Shown in pieces: positions 41,801 to 51,960 of a stretch of DNA of 64,000 nucleotides (position 1 is its first letter; the number at the start of each line of letters is the position of its first letter). The notes beneath the pieces are model-generated. The model was not told the origin of the DNA, made no database searches, and saw only the letters and a program-made list of their open reading frames with translations. Source of the DNA: Hyaloperonospora brassicae (lineage: Eukaryota; Oomycota; Peronosporomycetes; Peronosporales; Peronosporaceae). The stretch is from positions 62,001 through 126,000 of the forward strand of contig CANTFL010000921.1 of NCBI GenBank assembly GCA_947650285.1. Reading direction: 5' to 3'. The translations under genes and the position numbers were made by a program.

Positions 41801-42808
41801 CAGTGTGCACCAATTGGAAGATGTAGCGTCAAGTATCGACAACACGCCAGGGGTTCGAGCAGTACGTCAAGAAGGTTGTTGTTACGCCCGAGGTTCATCA
41901 CAAACTGCTCGGTCGCAGCTACAGTAGCTCAACGCTTTGCCTCTGCTCAGTGAACGGCCACCGGTCTAGACGCGGCCCGTCAAAAGCAAGACACGTGGAG
42001 CAGGTCGTAGCAGACGCGTGTTTCGCCAATGCAATGTGCAAGTTGGTACTCTCGGCCGTCGACATCACTACTGCACCATCAAAGCTCACCAGTGATGGAA
42101 GCACGAGGAAAAAAAGGTGTGAACGACGAGGCAGAACGAAGGAGTCTGTCGCAATTTGTTGTCTGGAGTGGATACTGAGGAGACGCTATTGACTGCAACA
42201 TGGACAAGTTTTGCAGGAATCGTGCCCTTGCTTGCATTGCTACATGCAAAAGGCGCTGGATCAGCCAGCGGCAATGCTGACGGTGAAGATGAGGCTAACG
42301 ATCTCATGGCCAAGCCAGTCATTGAGTGGGTGCGAAGATTTGACGTCGATGATAGCTGCGGAAAAAGCTCTTCCGTTGCAACGAAAATGTACTGTACGAT
42401 ACAAAGTCTGTAATTGCAGACAACAACGTGCTGTGTTTCTGAGCCGTGTCGCACGCAAAAAGCGGTGGCTCATCGTCCCTTGTCGACGAGCTTGATCTGG
42501 GTAGCTACAAAGCTGTACTTCACAGGATAGTGCACCAAAAAAAGCAGTATAGTGGAGTGTCACTCGCAGGGGGGAGACATGGCGTCCGGGGGGATGTGAG
42601 TCTGCACATCTTCCACACTCTCAACAAAAGCCGTCGGCCTCTCAAAAAGCGCCTCACAAGTCCAAAAGAGGTCCTCACGAGTCGCTATTAAGGGTGGATC
42701 TCTACGCGCCGCCCCGCATCAACTCGTCGCCGCGATGGCAGAGGTCCGTTCGCTTTGTCCTCTTTCGTCGCTTTCCATTGCGCGCGTCACGACGTCACAC
42801 GCGGGTCG
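41801..42808. other. Intergenic stretch with unsupported open fragments
   Basis: Plus frames at about 41829-42192 (starting after GATGTAG, a possible acceptor; QGFEQYVKKVVVTPEVHHKL), 42156-42413 and 42446-42691 lack ATG starts. They may be 3' exons of the PHD gene or remains of another gene. No domain was recognised. The promoter of the CAF-1 gene must lie in the last 150 bases. Confidence 0.35.
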
Positions 42809-45800
42809 ATGGAACAAGTTGCAGACGTGCGTGTGGGTGGGTGGGTTTAGACTGACTGTTTGTATACGTTCATGTGCTCACTGGATGTAGACGAAAAAAG
42901 GGGTCAAACAGGCCACTATCAGCGCCTTTTTCTCGCCCCGAAAGACCGAACGCGCACCAGACGCGACCAACGCAGCCGCACCAGAGCCAAAGAGGGTCAG
43001 CGCCAAGCGCCCGAGAGCGTCGCCGCTTGGTGCTAATTCGGAGGCTAATTCGGAGGTTAATGTGGAGGGTACGGGCAGCGAAAACCGGGCGCTACTAGCA
43101 CCGGATGAAGCTCCGACAAAGGCGAAAGCGAAGCCGAATAAGGACAAAACTGCAGCAGTGGGCAAGACAACGACGGCGTTGAACGCCAGTAAGAAGACGA
43201 AAAAGAAGAAGAAGAAGAAGCAGCGGCTCGTGCGCTTTACGTCTCCTCATGCCGTGACTGCTCACGATAGCGAAGACGGATGTTTCGATGAGGAGGACGA
43301 CGTGGACGACGAGGACGATGTGTTTAGCACGCCAGAAGCCAAGAGAGCTCGAGCTGAACTGGAGACGGGCGCTGGGGTTGTTCCTGCTGGAGCTCTAATT
43401 CTGAACGACGACGTTGTTGATGACGAAGAGATCGTCAATGTCGGCGAAGACGATAGTGTGGCAACGATCGAAGTGACTGAAGCGAGAAACGGAGACGCTG
43501 CGTCTGGCGTTGTTGATTTGACTGTCGTGCCAGCTGCAGAGAATGCAGCAGAGCCAGCAGCTACTAGTGCTGATGAAAGCAAGAAGGCACGGACGAAAGC
43601 GACGACTCAGTCGTCTGCTATGAAAAGCACTACAGCAGCTGCCACGGCTATGACGAAACGACAGGTTGCTGTGAAAGAACTGGCTACAGCTGCTGCAGCG
43701 ACAAAGCTTGCTCGAGTAGAACCTTTAGATCCGGTCATACAGGCCCGTGTGGATACGTACAAGATGAAGACTGATGAGCTGACAAGTGTGTACAGAGAGC
43801 TCTCTCTGTCTGAGCTGGAAAGCGATGCGATTATGCAAGATATATACGGCGTTAAACTAGATTACGACCTGGACGTCATCGTGGACGAAGGAAAAGTGCA
43901 ACGAGCGCTGATAGAGACGTGGCAGAAACTTCGGGATTATGCGCGCTCTATTCCTGACACTACAGATGTAGTCGTGTTGCCCACTACAGTACCATTTCCC
44001 CACGAAGTAAAGTGTTTCATCGTAAGAGCTATCCAGGGGCGATCTGCAAGCTTGTCAGTGGTGTCGCGAGGACTTCTCGCCGCGTTTAAGAAAGACATTG
44101 AAGTGGCAAATCGTGACGTAGAGAAGACAGTAAAGAAGAGCGTGATTGACGGTTGCACAGTAGACCGTGCGGCATCATTAGCGATGGAGATGGAGATCAA
44201 AACGCTAGCGCAACGCATTCCGCATGGGGTGCGTCCTGCGAAGGCAAATGTGTTCGAAGACACTACCGTCGATGCACTGTGGGTGTGGGAGGTAGGCAGT
44301 CCAGAGATGTACTTTGGCGATGAAGCACAGAAGACCGTGAAGCGCATGCGTAAGCATCGCAAGCGTTTTGGTCAGCAGCTGAAAACGCTAGCCAAGGTCG
44401 TTCAACTCTTGCATCAGAAGCCTGTAGATGAGGCAAAAGTGAGTGCTGAAGAAGCAAAGGTTGGGAAGTTTGGATTCGTAGTGGCTGCTGAGCTACAAAA
44501 GGCGAAGGATAAAGAGATGAAAGTGTTGGAGAAACTCGCTGCTGCCGAGGAGAAGAAGCAGCTTGAAAAGCGCCGTCTGTTGGAGCGCCAGGAAGCAAAG
44601 GATGAGGAAAAGCGAAAGCGCGATCGTGAAGTGGAGGAGAAGGAGATGGGGTCATCCAAGGCGCAAAAGAAGTTCAAGTCCTTTTTCGCGACGGATGCAG
44701 CAAACAGTACTGGAACTTGTGACTCTGTCGTGACGGACACGACATGTGACCACGATGCGAAGACTACTGTCCATCCGGCAGAAAGCAAGAGCACCAAGAT
44801 TGCTCGCATGGACGCAGCTATTGGCTTCTTGGGCTCCGCGGGAGACACGTCACTCGTTGATACACCAAGCACGTCAGTCCAGACCAGTGTCTCGTTACTG
44901 AAAGGTAGACGGGGTACAACAGGCACTGCAGCAGATCTGACTTCGTCATCTAGTTGGAGTTCTCGGCGCCACCGCGACCCAAACTTTGGCGTGATGAAGT
45001 TGCTGCAATTTCATGAGAACAACCGGCCAGCGTATTACGGCACTTTCAGCACTCGTAGCCGCCTCTTCCGCGGTGGCCGCCGTCCGTTTACACAGTACTC
45101 CAAGTTCGACTACACTGTCGACAGCGATGATGAGTGGGAGGAAGAAGAGCCAGGTGAGAGCCTGTCGGACGATGAAAACGACGGCGATGAGTCTGACGAA
45201 GATACGCTGGACTACAACGACCAGTGGCTAGCGTATGAGGATGAAGTGGATTATATGGACGATGCGGACAAAGAAGGTGACCGAATAAGCGGTGAAGCAC
45301 CAGCGTCACCGACAAAGCGCAAGCTGCCATCGCAGCTCGAGAAGAAGCGCAGAGCAGTCAAGTCGGCCAAGCTGGAGCCCCAGATTATCGGCCCCTTCTG
45401 GTATGTCCACGGGGGTGACAACTGTCCGTCGAGCCATTTTCCCGAGCTCGCGGGTGAGCTGTTGAGCGAGCCTCTGTTCGAATCCAGTTTGATGCAAAAA
45501 GCTCGTGAGTATGAAGAAGAGCAGAGGCGTCAAGAGCAGCAACGGCAGCAGCAAGAAGTCGAGCGGCAGGAGCAGGAAAAGCTGAGAGCACACGACAAGG
45601 AAGACCAAGGGAAGCAGACAGGGACAGCTCAGGCTACTCCAGAGAAGCTAACAGCTGCAGTGGAGACAAAGCAGCCAGAAGCTATTTCACAGCAGCTTCT
45701 GTCGCAGAAAGTCAATGCAAACAAGACGTTGGCTGCAGCCAGATCGACACCCACCACGACGTGTGCACAATCGCCGTCACCGGCCAAAGCGCCGAAACAA

Positions 45801-45986
45801 ATCGACTCGTGGTTCAAGAAGGTGTCAAATCCCGTATCAGCCCCAACAACAACTGCAACTGCAGCAACTGCAAGACTGTCAAGGCCTTCGAGTCCGTTAC
45901 CGACCGATCGTGCGGACGCGAACAAGTCACTGGACGAGCACAGCAAGAAACGTATCGACGTTGTTGAGATCGACTGTGACGAGTGA
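42809..45986 (+). CDS. CHAF1A: Chromatin assembly factor 1 large subunit (CAF-1 p150/FAS1)
   Basis: Predicted exons 42809-42826 and 42891-45986, 1037 residues. The 64-base intron has GTGCGT, a CTCAC branch-like site and TGTAG, and joins ATG GAA CAA GTT GCA GAC in phase to the long frame, which itself has no usable ATG. The exon 2 start codes QATISAFF, a canonical PCNA-interacting box. Further on: a Lys-rich segment, the KER-like charged coiled coil (about 525-590 of the protein), a second box-like QKKFKSFF (44664-44687), the family hallmark MKLLQFHENNRPAYYGT with DSDDEWEEEEPGESLSDDE (ED region, about 44991-45170), and a C-terminal PKQIDSWF (45792-45815). CAF-1 deposits H3-H4 on newly replicated DNA, recruited by PCNA. 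Identification is secure; the intron is a prediction. Confidence 0.92.
42827..42890 (+). other. Predicted 64-base intron of the CAF-1 gene
   Basis: GTGCGT ... CTCACTGGATGTAG. It fits the short-intron pattern of oomycetes (GTRNGT donor, CTNAY branch, YAG acceptor) and is phase 0. Confidence 0.75.
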
Positions 45987-46226
45987 GTGGTAGCGCTGTG
46001 TATGAGAGCGACTTGTAACGACCGTGAAGCGAAACATTGGGTCGCGCGTGTCGCAGGTGCTCCACCGATGGCATGTCGCGCGAATGTGCCCCGCCTCGAC
46101 GCCTTGTTTTCCACCACTCATCGACCGTCGTGGTCTTCGTTGCGAGCCAATGAACATCGCGCTCGTTTTTCCACCGGCCGCTCGGCCATCAGTTTTGCTT
46201 TCTCCGTGTCGGAAATCGTACTTAGC

Positions 46227-46640
46227 ATGATGCTCGGTCCCCGCGCCCTCGCGCCGCTCCGCTTGTCGCCCGTCCGCTGCGCGACGCGACGCGCGTTCGC
46301 CGCCGCCTCCTCTGGCGGCATCCCCGACGACATGGAGCACGCCGTCGGCCGTGAGCGACAGGAGCTCGAGGCCGCGACGATGGGCGTGACGCAGTTCAAC
46401 CGCGACCCGCTCGAGAGCGACGAGGCGCAGGGCAACTCGAAGGACGACCCGATTCTGGTGCCGTCGTTCTACGACGTGCGGACGGTGGGCGTGTCGCACA
46501 ACGACGCCTCGTACCTGTACTGGTTCAACATGGTCAAGGGCAAGGTGCACTACTTGCCGCAGATTGAAAAGTACTTTCTGCTGTACAATCCCGAGGAGCT
46601 GGCGCAGCTGGTGAAGGAAGTCGAAGCGAAGCAGCAGTGA
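46227..46640 (+). CDS. COX5B: Cytochrome c oxidase subunit Vb-like (COX5B/yeast Cox4), mitochondrial
   Basis: 137 residues from the first of two adjacent ATGs. An Arg/Ala-rich presequence (LGPRALAPLRLSPVRCATRR) is followed by GGIPDDMEHAVGRERQELEA, which matches the GG-P-D-EQATG-ERE start of mature subunit Vb. Then DDPILVPSFYDVRTVGVSHND and YWFNMVKGKVHYLP follow the family's EDP-LVPS ... RIVGC ... WFWLHKGEA. The subunit sits on the matrix side of complex IV and normally binds one zinc through four cysteines. Here every one of those positions is non-Cys and the mature part has no cysteine. The upstream frame to 45987 is open but lacks support. It is convergent with the MYB gene at 47129. Confidence 0.82.
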   Translation: MMLGPRALAPLRLSPVRCATRRAFAAASSGGIPDDMEHAVGRERQELEAATMGVTQFNRDPLESDEAQGNSKDDPILVPSFYDVRTVGVSHNDASYLYWFNMVKGKVHYLPQIEKYFLLYNPEELAQLVKEVEAKQQ

Positions 46641-47128
46641 GGCGGCGGCAGGGGCGGGCGCTTGTAGCGGGGGGAGAGGGGACGGGTCGTCGTGGTCGGT
46701 GGTGTGCACGTGGTGTGGCGGGCGCGTTCGACTACGTACGACCACGACCGGTCCTTCGGACGACATTCGACGACACTGGCCAGAGCAACATTATTTTCGA
46801 AAAAAAGATGATGTTTTTTATTTTGCTTTTTCGATAGCGTTGTTGTTGTTGCCTTTTTTTTCTGCGGGTGTGTGCGTGTGGTGCTTTGTTTTGGTCTATA
46901 GTTTGGCCGCAGACGCTGACGTGGTGATGATGGACATGGAAGTTGTACGACGGGAGTTTGTCTCTATGTTTTCTCACTGTGCTCTCTGATCAGTGGCCGT
47001 CGACATCGTGACACTGGATTGGCGACAAGCGCAGTCAGCTGCTGCGGCGATCGTGACAAGTGACTGACTGTGCACTTGTGTGTCAAACCGCCACGCGCGA
47101 GCAAAATTGTAGCAGGTGCCGCCATTTC
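46641..47128. other. Convergent intergenic region
   Basis: 3' flanks of the oxidase and MYB genes. T/GT-rich runs around 46790-46900 may belong to 3' ends. No gene seen. Confidence 0.5.
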
Positions 47129-48712
47129 TTAGGGCACTCTGCTGTTGTTGCAGCGCAGGTACTGGAACGGGGCTGGCGCTGCTTCTAGTGGATGTGAGTG
47201 GGGCTGGAACGCAGCAGATGCTGTTCGTTCCGCTTCGAACGTCGTGTGGGACGACAGAGGCGGAAGCACAGGCGCGCGGACGTTTTCTCGTTCGAGAGAC
47301 ACGACCTCTGACTCGAGTTGCAACCGGCTGCTGTCCAAAGTCACATATGGACGTTCGGAGTGCTGCACTGATTCTTGAGGGTCGTTCTCGAACGAGTTCC
47401 ACGATCCAGAAGTCAAGTTTTTGTCACTTGAAGGCGTCGCTGCAGCAGCGTCACTTGATCCCAGTTCCGACGTTGGACTCAATGTGGGTGTGCCCAGCTT
47501 GTTGACAGTTTCCGGTGCACAGGGCATAGGCTGCGACGGTACCGGTGGCGGCGGCTGACGCTTCAGCATACTATCCGTGTCAAAGGGAAAACGCCCAGCA
47601 AACTTCAACAGATACTTCTGGGCGTGCGTGCGCGTTTGCACTGCACTGCGTGTCCTGACCACTTGAGCTACGCGTCGCCAGTCTTTCCCGTACAAGCGAA
47701 TGCCTTCGAGAAAAGCAGCGTGCTCGTCGCTCGTCCAGCGTCCTCCTTTCGAGGGACCAGTGGTGAATGTGCTCGACGGTGGAGTTGGACCTGGAAGACC
47801 CACCATCAGCTTTTCCATCTTGACAGTTGGTGTGACGGGAGCACTGCTCGTCTGCGGCGAAGCATGAGTGGCATACACGGGTCGTGGAGATACGTGGATG
47901 CTCAGCGGAAGTTGGCGAGCACGTATTGTCTGGTCGATGGAAACACTATTGATCAAGGGTGGTGAGCACGTCTTGGGCCGAATAGAGTTGTCCTTGTTCG
48001 GTTCTGCGATCACCGCCTCGCGCTTCATTTTTAAGTTGATGATCTGGTCGCGGTACTTATCGCGCTCATTGCCATGCGCACTCAGCATCGCAGCCTCCAT
48101 GGACGCAATGCTTTTCGACAGCGACCGGATTTGACGGTGTGGCCACCGCTTGATACCGTTTCGACGACAGATTTTCTTCATGAGCGTAATGCAGATGCCA
48201 AAGTCCTTGGCGACGTCGATAATCGGGCGGTCAAAGTGCACCCGCAGCTCATCAATAGAAATGTGTTTGGTCACCAAACTCTTGACGCGATTGCTCTCGT
48301 TTCGAAAGCGATGACTAAAGCCAGCGTCATCGGTAAAGTCCAGCTTGCTGCCTCGCGGACCGTCGAAATTGATCTGCTGCACGCGTTGCATCTTACTCGC
48401 GGTAGCACCTGCGGCGAGAAATGGACAATGGTGTTGTGACGCTTCTTGTTCGTCGTCGTCGTCATTGGATAACTCGGCCATATCGTCGACTGCCTCCATG
48501 ACCGAATAACGTGTCGTTGTCTGCACAGGTGAGAAGCCTTTGCTTAAACTCGTGAGGATCATTGCTGTCTCCTCTGGATTCAGACCCGACGTCTCTGCTT
48601 CTGTCGTTGTCGCATTGGACTGGACGTTTCGCCGGAGATGGTTTGTTTTCGGTAGCAATACCTCGTGGCCGCCCGTCACGGCACGGCCCTCGACGTCGCA
48701 TGCCATGCCCAT
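47129..48712 (-). CDS. RWP-RK plus MYB (SHAQKYF-class) transcription factor
   Basis: 527 residues, intronless as read. Residues 148-200 form an RWP-RK domain (ISIDELRVHFDRPIIDVAKD ... KRWPHRQIRSL), a DNA-binding fold of plant and protist regulators. Residues 323-370 form a single MYB repeat (GRWTSDEHAAFLEGIRLYGK, WRRVAQVVRTRS, THAQKYLLK), the THAQKYL ending being a variant of SHAQKYF. An acidic stretch (83-90) and a Ser/Pro/Thr-rich C-terminus could be regulatory. Both domains are intact in one open frame. The protein should act in the nucleus as a sequence-specific regulator; targets are unknown. The ATG at 48712 is the first in the frame; a second in-frame Met is two codons later. Confidence 0.88.
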   Translation of the reverse strand: MGMACDVEGRAVTGGHEVLLPKTNHLRRNVQSNATTTEAETSGLNPEETAMILTSLSKGFSPVQTTTRYSVMEAVDDMAELSNDDDDEQEASQHHCPFLAAGATASKMQRVQQINFDGPRGSKLDFTDDAGFSHRFRNESNRVKSLVTKHISIDELRVHFDRPIIDVAKDFGICITLMKKICRRNGIKRWPHRQIRSLSKSIASMEAAMLSAHGNERDKYRDQIINLKMKREAVIAEPNKDNSIRPKTCSPPLINSVSIDQTIRARQLPLSIHVSPRPVYATHASPQTSSAPVTPTVKMEKLMVGLPGPTPPSSTFTTGPSKGGRWTSDEHAAFLEGIRLYGKDWRRVAQVVRTRSAVQTRTHAQKYLLKFAGRFPFDTDSMLKRQPPPPVPSQPMPCAPETVNKLGTPTLSPTSELGSSDAAAATPSSDKNLTSGSWNSFENDPQESVQHSERPYVTLDSSRLQLESEVVSLERENVRAPVLPPLSSHTTFEAERTASAAFQPHSHPLEAAPAPFQYLRCNNSRVP

Positions 48713-48903
48713 GATGATCCCGCCACCGCTTGCCTCTTGTCAGCCGTCAATCAGATGGGTACGAAAGAAAACCTCCTGCTTTGCGCGTTGCACGAGAGCA
48801 ACAAAGCAGCCGACGCGCCCGATTGTCTCTAGCATGAATATGATGTGGATGCAGCACGAAATGGGTTAGTAAACAATGTAGCCATCTTGTCCTGTTTGTG
48901 CAG
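48713..48903. promoter_or_regulatory. Upstream region of the MYB gene
   Basis: On the minus strand, CCCATTTCGTGC near 48862 is an initiator-like motif, about 150 bases before the ATG. No other element is clear. Confidence 0.3.
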
Positions 48904-49062
48904 CGCTCTAGCGACTGGCAAGCGAGTGCTGCCAAATGGATTCGGGAGCTCTTGGAAAAACAAAGCAGGAGGGAGAGCTTGAAACGACACATGGCCGGCC
49001 AGGTGGACTTCACAAAAGAGCTCCTGGAATTGCGTCCATCTGGTTTTTCAGTGCGTCGCTCG
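48904..49062 (+). CDS. Possible internal exon of an unrecognised gene
   Basis: Open segment of 53 codons (SSDWQASAAKWIRELLEKQ ... GQVDFTKELLELRPSGF) bounded by TTTGTGCAG and GTATGT, both good splice signals, in phase 0. No convincing first exon or last exon could be joined to it. It could be a small helical protein gene or chance. Confidence 0.3.
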
Positions 49063-49079
49063 GTATGTCTACAGGTGTG

Positions 49080-49190
49080 TATGCATCTCTATGTACCTAG
49101 ATATGTATGTACCTAATTATGTGGGTAGGTATACCGAGATATGTATGTACCTATGTATGTACATAAATATATGTACATATTTTTAAATGC
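49080..49190 (+). repeat. (TATGTACC)n-like simple repeat
   Basis: Imperfect runs of TATGTACCTA and TATGTACATA. Confidence 0.8.
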
Positions 49191-49384
49191 ACATGTGGAC
49201 GTGTGGATGAGAGGACTGATGAGTGGATGAGTGGAACTCGCGTACCTGTAGACTGTCGCTCGTTTTGTCCAACTTGGTGCGGCTGACGTTCGTCGACCGG
49301 TCGATGATGGGCGACAATGTCTGAGCCTTTGGGTGCGTGCGACTTTATTGTTCCTGCGACGGTGTACCTGTCGGTCTATTTGTC

Positions 49385-49407
49385 TTTTTGTGTGTGTGTG
49401 TGTGTGT
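49385..49407 (+). repeat. (GT)n simple repeat
   Basis: Short GT run in a region with no gene seen (49191-49740). Confidence 0.75.
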
Positions 49408-49747
49408 CAGTCGGTCAGTCTGACAGTCTGTGTGGCCTTTGGAGCACCTACCAGTGGATCAACGCGCGAGTCAAATCGTCAATGCGAGAGGTGTGAAGTG
49501 ACGCTTAAGTAAGCGCCCTTACGCGAGGTTGTTGCTTCGAGTTGACCAGAATAGGAGTGGGAGGATAGTAAGAAGATGTGGTTTTAGAATCTGCGGCAAA
49601 ACGTGACCCATTGTCCGCTGTTGCGTTTCGCTTCGGGCGAGTTGATCGCCTCTAGTACAACGCGCAAGCGATTTGGCGTCTACGATAAATAAGTGCGGAG
49701 TGCGCAAGTTTACATCTGTCGATTACTATACATTCCCAAATTTTCAC

Positions 49748-49890
49748 GGTTCAGCTCAAGCCAGGCTTTTCCCTTCGGGAGTCACGTCGGAGGATCCCCC
49801 TAGGGGGCCGACGGGGTCGAAGATCTGACGGGGGGTGCACTCGCAGTGGGGTGTGGGGTAGGGGACCGACGGGTCGCGTAAGGCAAGCAG
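49748..49890 (+). repeat. Dispersed repeat module, copy 3 (left part)
   Basis: GGTTCAGCTCAAGCCAGGCTT, GGGGGCCGACGGGGTC and GACCGACGGGTCGCG, the same order as at 27353-27540. Confidence 0.65.
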
Positions 49891-49939
49891 GGGTGTTTTA
49901 TGGACTGGAAGCGTACCCCGCGCCACGTGTGCCGTGGGG

Positions 49940-50490
49940 AGGACACCCACGTCGGGGGCCGGTAAGGTGCAGGGCCACCATCGCAGATGGGTGAGCCTCG
50001 GAGAGAGATACGGGGGTTGGGTTCTCCACGCAGCAGTCACTTCGGTGATCGCACTCCACGTCGGGGCGGCAAGCGGCTGAAGGGGGCCACCATCGCAGAT
50101 GGGTGAGCTCCTCGGAGAGAGATACGGGGGTTGGGTTCTCCACGCCACGCAGTCACTTCGGTGATCGCACTCCACGTCGGGGGGCCGCGCAAGCGGCTGA
50201 AGGGGCCACCATCGCAGATGGGTGAGCTCCTCGAGAGAGATACGGCGGTTGGCGTTCTCCACGCCACGCAGTCACTTCGGTGATCACTCCACGTCGGGGG
50301 GCCGCGCAAGCGGCTGAAGGGGGCCACCATCGCAGATGGGTGAGCTCCTCGGAGAGAGATACGGCGGGTTGGCGTTTCACGCCAGCAGTCACTTCGGTGA
50401 TCGCACTCCACGTCGACGGGCCGCGCAAGCGGCTGAAGGGGGCCACCATCGCAGATGGGTGAGCTCCTCGGAGAGTCTCTCTTATAGGGA
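49940..50490 (+). repeat. About five tandem copies of a 118-bp unit
   Basis: CATCGCAGATGGGTGAG recurs at 49979, 50091, 50210, 50328 and 50447 (spacing 112, 119, 118, 119). Each unit also holds GTCACTTCGGTGATCGCACTCC and GCGCAAGCGGCTGAAGGGG. One diverged unit segment lies at 24253-24315 on the minus strand. Long open frames across it are by-products. Confidence 0.92.
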
Positions 50491-51960
50491 CCAGCCACGA
50501 TAAGCCTCCGGGTCTCCCGACGCTCACTTCAGGCTTAGCAAACTGCAGAGGTTAAGGCGCATAGTTAACACCGTGCAAATAGACCATCTGAACAACAACA
50601 ACAACAAAAAATCTGTCGATTACTATCCTCTTGCTGGTGGACCTCGTAGCCATGTCGTGGGAGTCCCGTTTGTCGTGAAGTAGCACACACGTTGCAGCAG
50701 AAGCTACAACGTTGTAGTCGAAAGGTCGTCCAGGTGACGAAGAAGCAGACTCGGACATACGACGACTTGTTGCTGCAGCTTACTACTGTAAGTGGCCACA
50801 CTGTGCAAAGAGTGGAGCTAAACTGCCAACACACAAGCACGAGTCTGAGTTTACTCGGCCAAGAGCGATGTGTCGACCGTCATCGAGGGTGTGAGTGGGT
50901 CGGTAGTTCGATTAGCGGCGAGAATTGGTCCGTGGCAACGAAACGATACCATCGACAGCGCTTGTGGGCTAGCGCTAGACAGGTGGATCTCATAGTATGT
51001 AAAGCCACATTGAGGCTCAGTAATGATCATGCAGTCATGCGTTTCCTCACCATATAGCAGCTTGCGTCTGTGCTTTCGTGCACAATCGTTGGCTCGTATG
51101 AGGAGCCATGTACACGTACGTACGTACGTACGCCTTGGCGCTTTGAGCTTCTCATGGTGTTCAAAACCACGTATCATTGACTGTTGTAACTACCCGCGTG
51201 TCCCGGATACGTAAACGCTTCGACGCGCGCAGTACATGTGGCTACGCAGCATCTCCATGTTCTGCGGTAGTGGCGCTTTTGCTTAGTCCGTCGCGAACGA
51301 AATGCCCACGTGGCATCCACTGTGCTCAGCGCTCAGCTATCTTTGCTCTATCGATCTCAAGTGCCGCACAATCGAACAGCCAGAGACATGCACGTCTCGT
51401 CCTGCAGCGTCCTGCCTTCGACTCACTCACTTTCATCCATACCATCGACGAAGGTGTGCGTTCGCCAATCGAACGACGACCAAGTCGACATCGCGTTTAT
51501 CTGATTCCGTGCTGCCTCTTTGCCACCAGCCGCGCAGGTCCACAGAAGACACCTGCTACGTTCGCAAGACGACTGTGAAAAAGCCAGTGACGGCACATTA
51601 GCGACCATAGTGATCCATATCGATGCGATCAGTCCTTTGAACACGACAAAGAAGAAGAAGAAGAAGCACAAAAGTGTTGCTACTGTACCGTCGAGAAGGT
51701 CAAACAGCTATCCCGAGATCATATCGTATCGCCTATTTCCTTCTTCACAATGACTAGTGAGTGCCACACAAAGACCGACAAGCCAAACAATAATATGGAA
51801 CCGTTCTGGTCTGCGGATCAGGTCACGTCTGGTCGCGTCAAGCGCTGCGTCTGACAATATCCAGCAGCGCTCATCGTAGTACCGCCTTTTTCATCGTCAC
51901 TGTTGAAACGTCTCAGTATCGCTCGAGCACTTATCGTCGTCACTAAAGTCTTTGGCTCAG
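50491..51960. other. No gene firmly supported; upstream region of the FGE-like gene
   Basis: Several short frames without domains. A (TACG)n run at 51114-51131. The last frame 51520-51753 includes a Lys run from an AAG repeat. CATCGTCACTG near 51892 is a weak initiator candidate for the gene at 51961. Confidence 0.35.

Noticed and set aside
44263..44926. Ser/Pro-rich minus frames inside the CAF-1 gene
   Set aside because: Antisense of Lys/Glu/Asp-rich CAF-1 codons; unlike the retrotransposon antisense gene there is no Inr-like motif or second copy.
45987..46226. Longer N-terminus for the oxidase subunit (GTG start)
   Set aside because: No ATG supports it in frame near a promoter, and the mitochondrial presequence begins at 46227.
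49756..50527. Several long overlapping minus frames with repeated HPSAMVAPF units
   Set aside because: By-products of the 118-bp tandem array.
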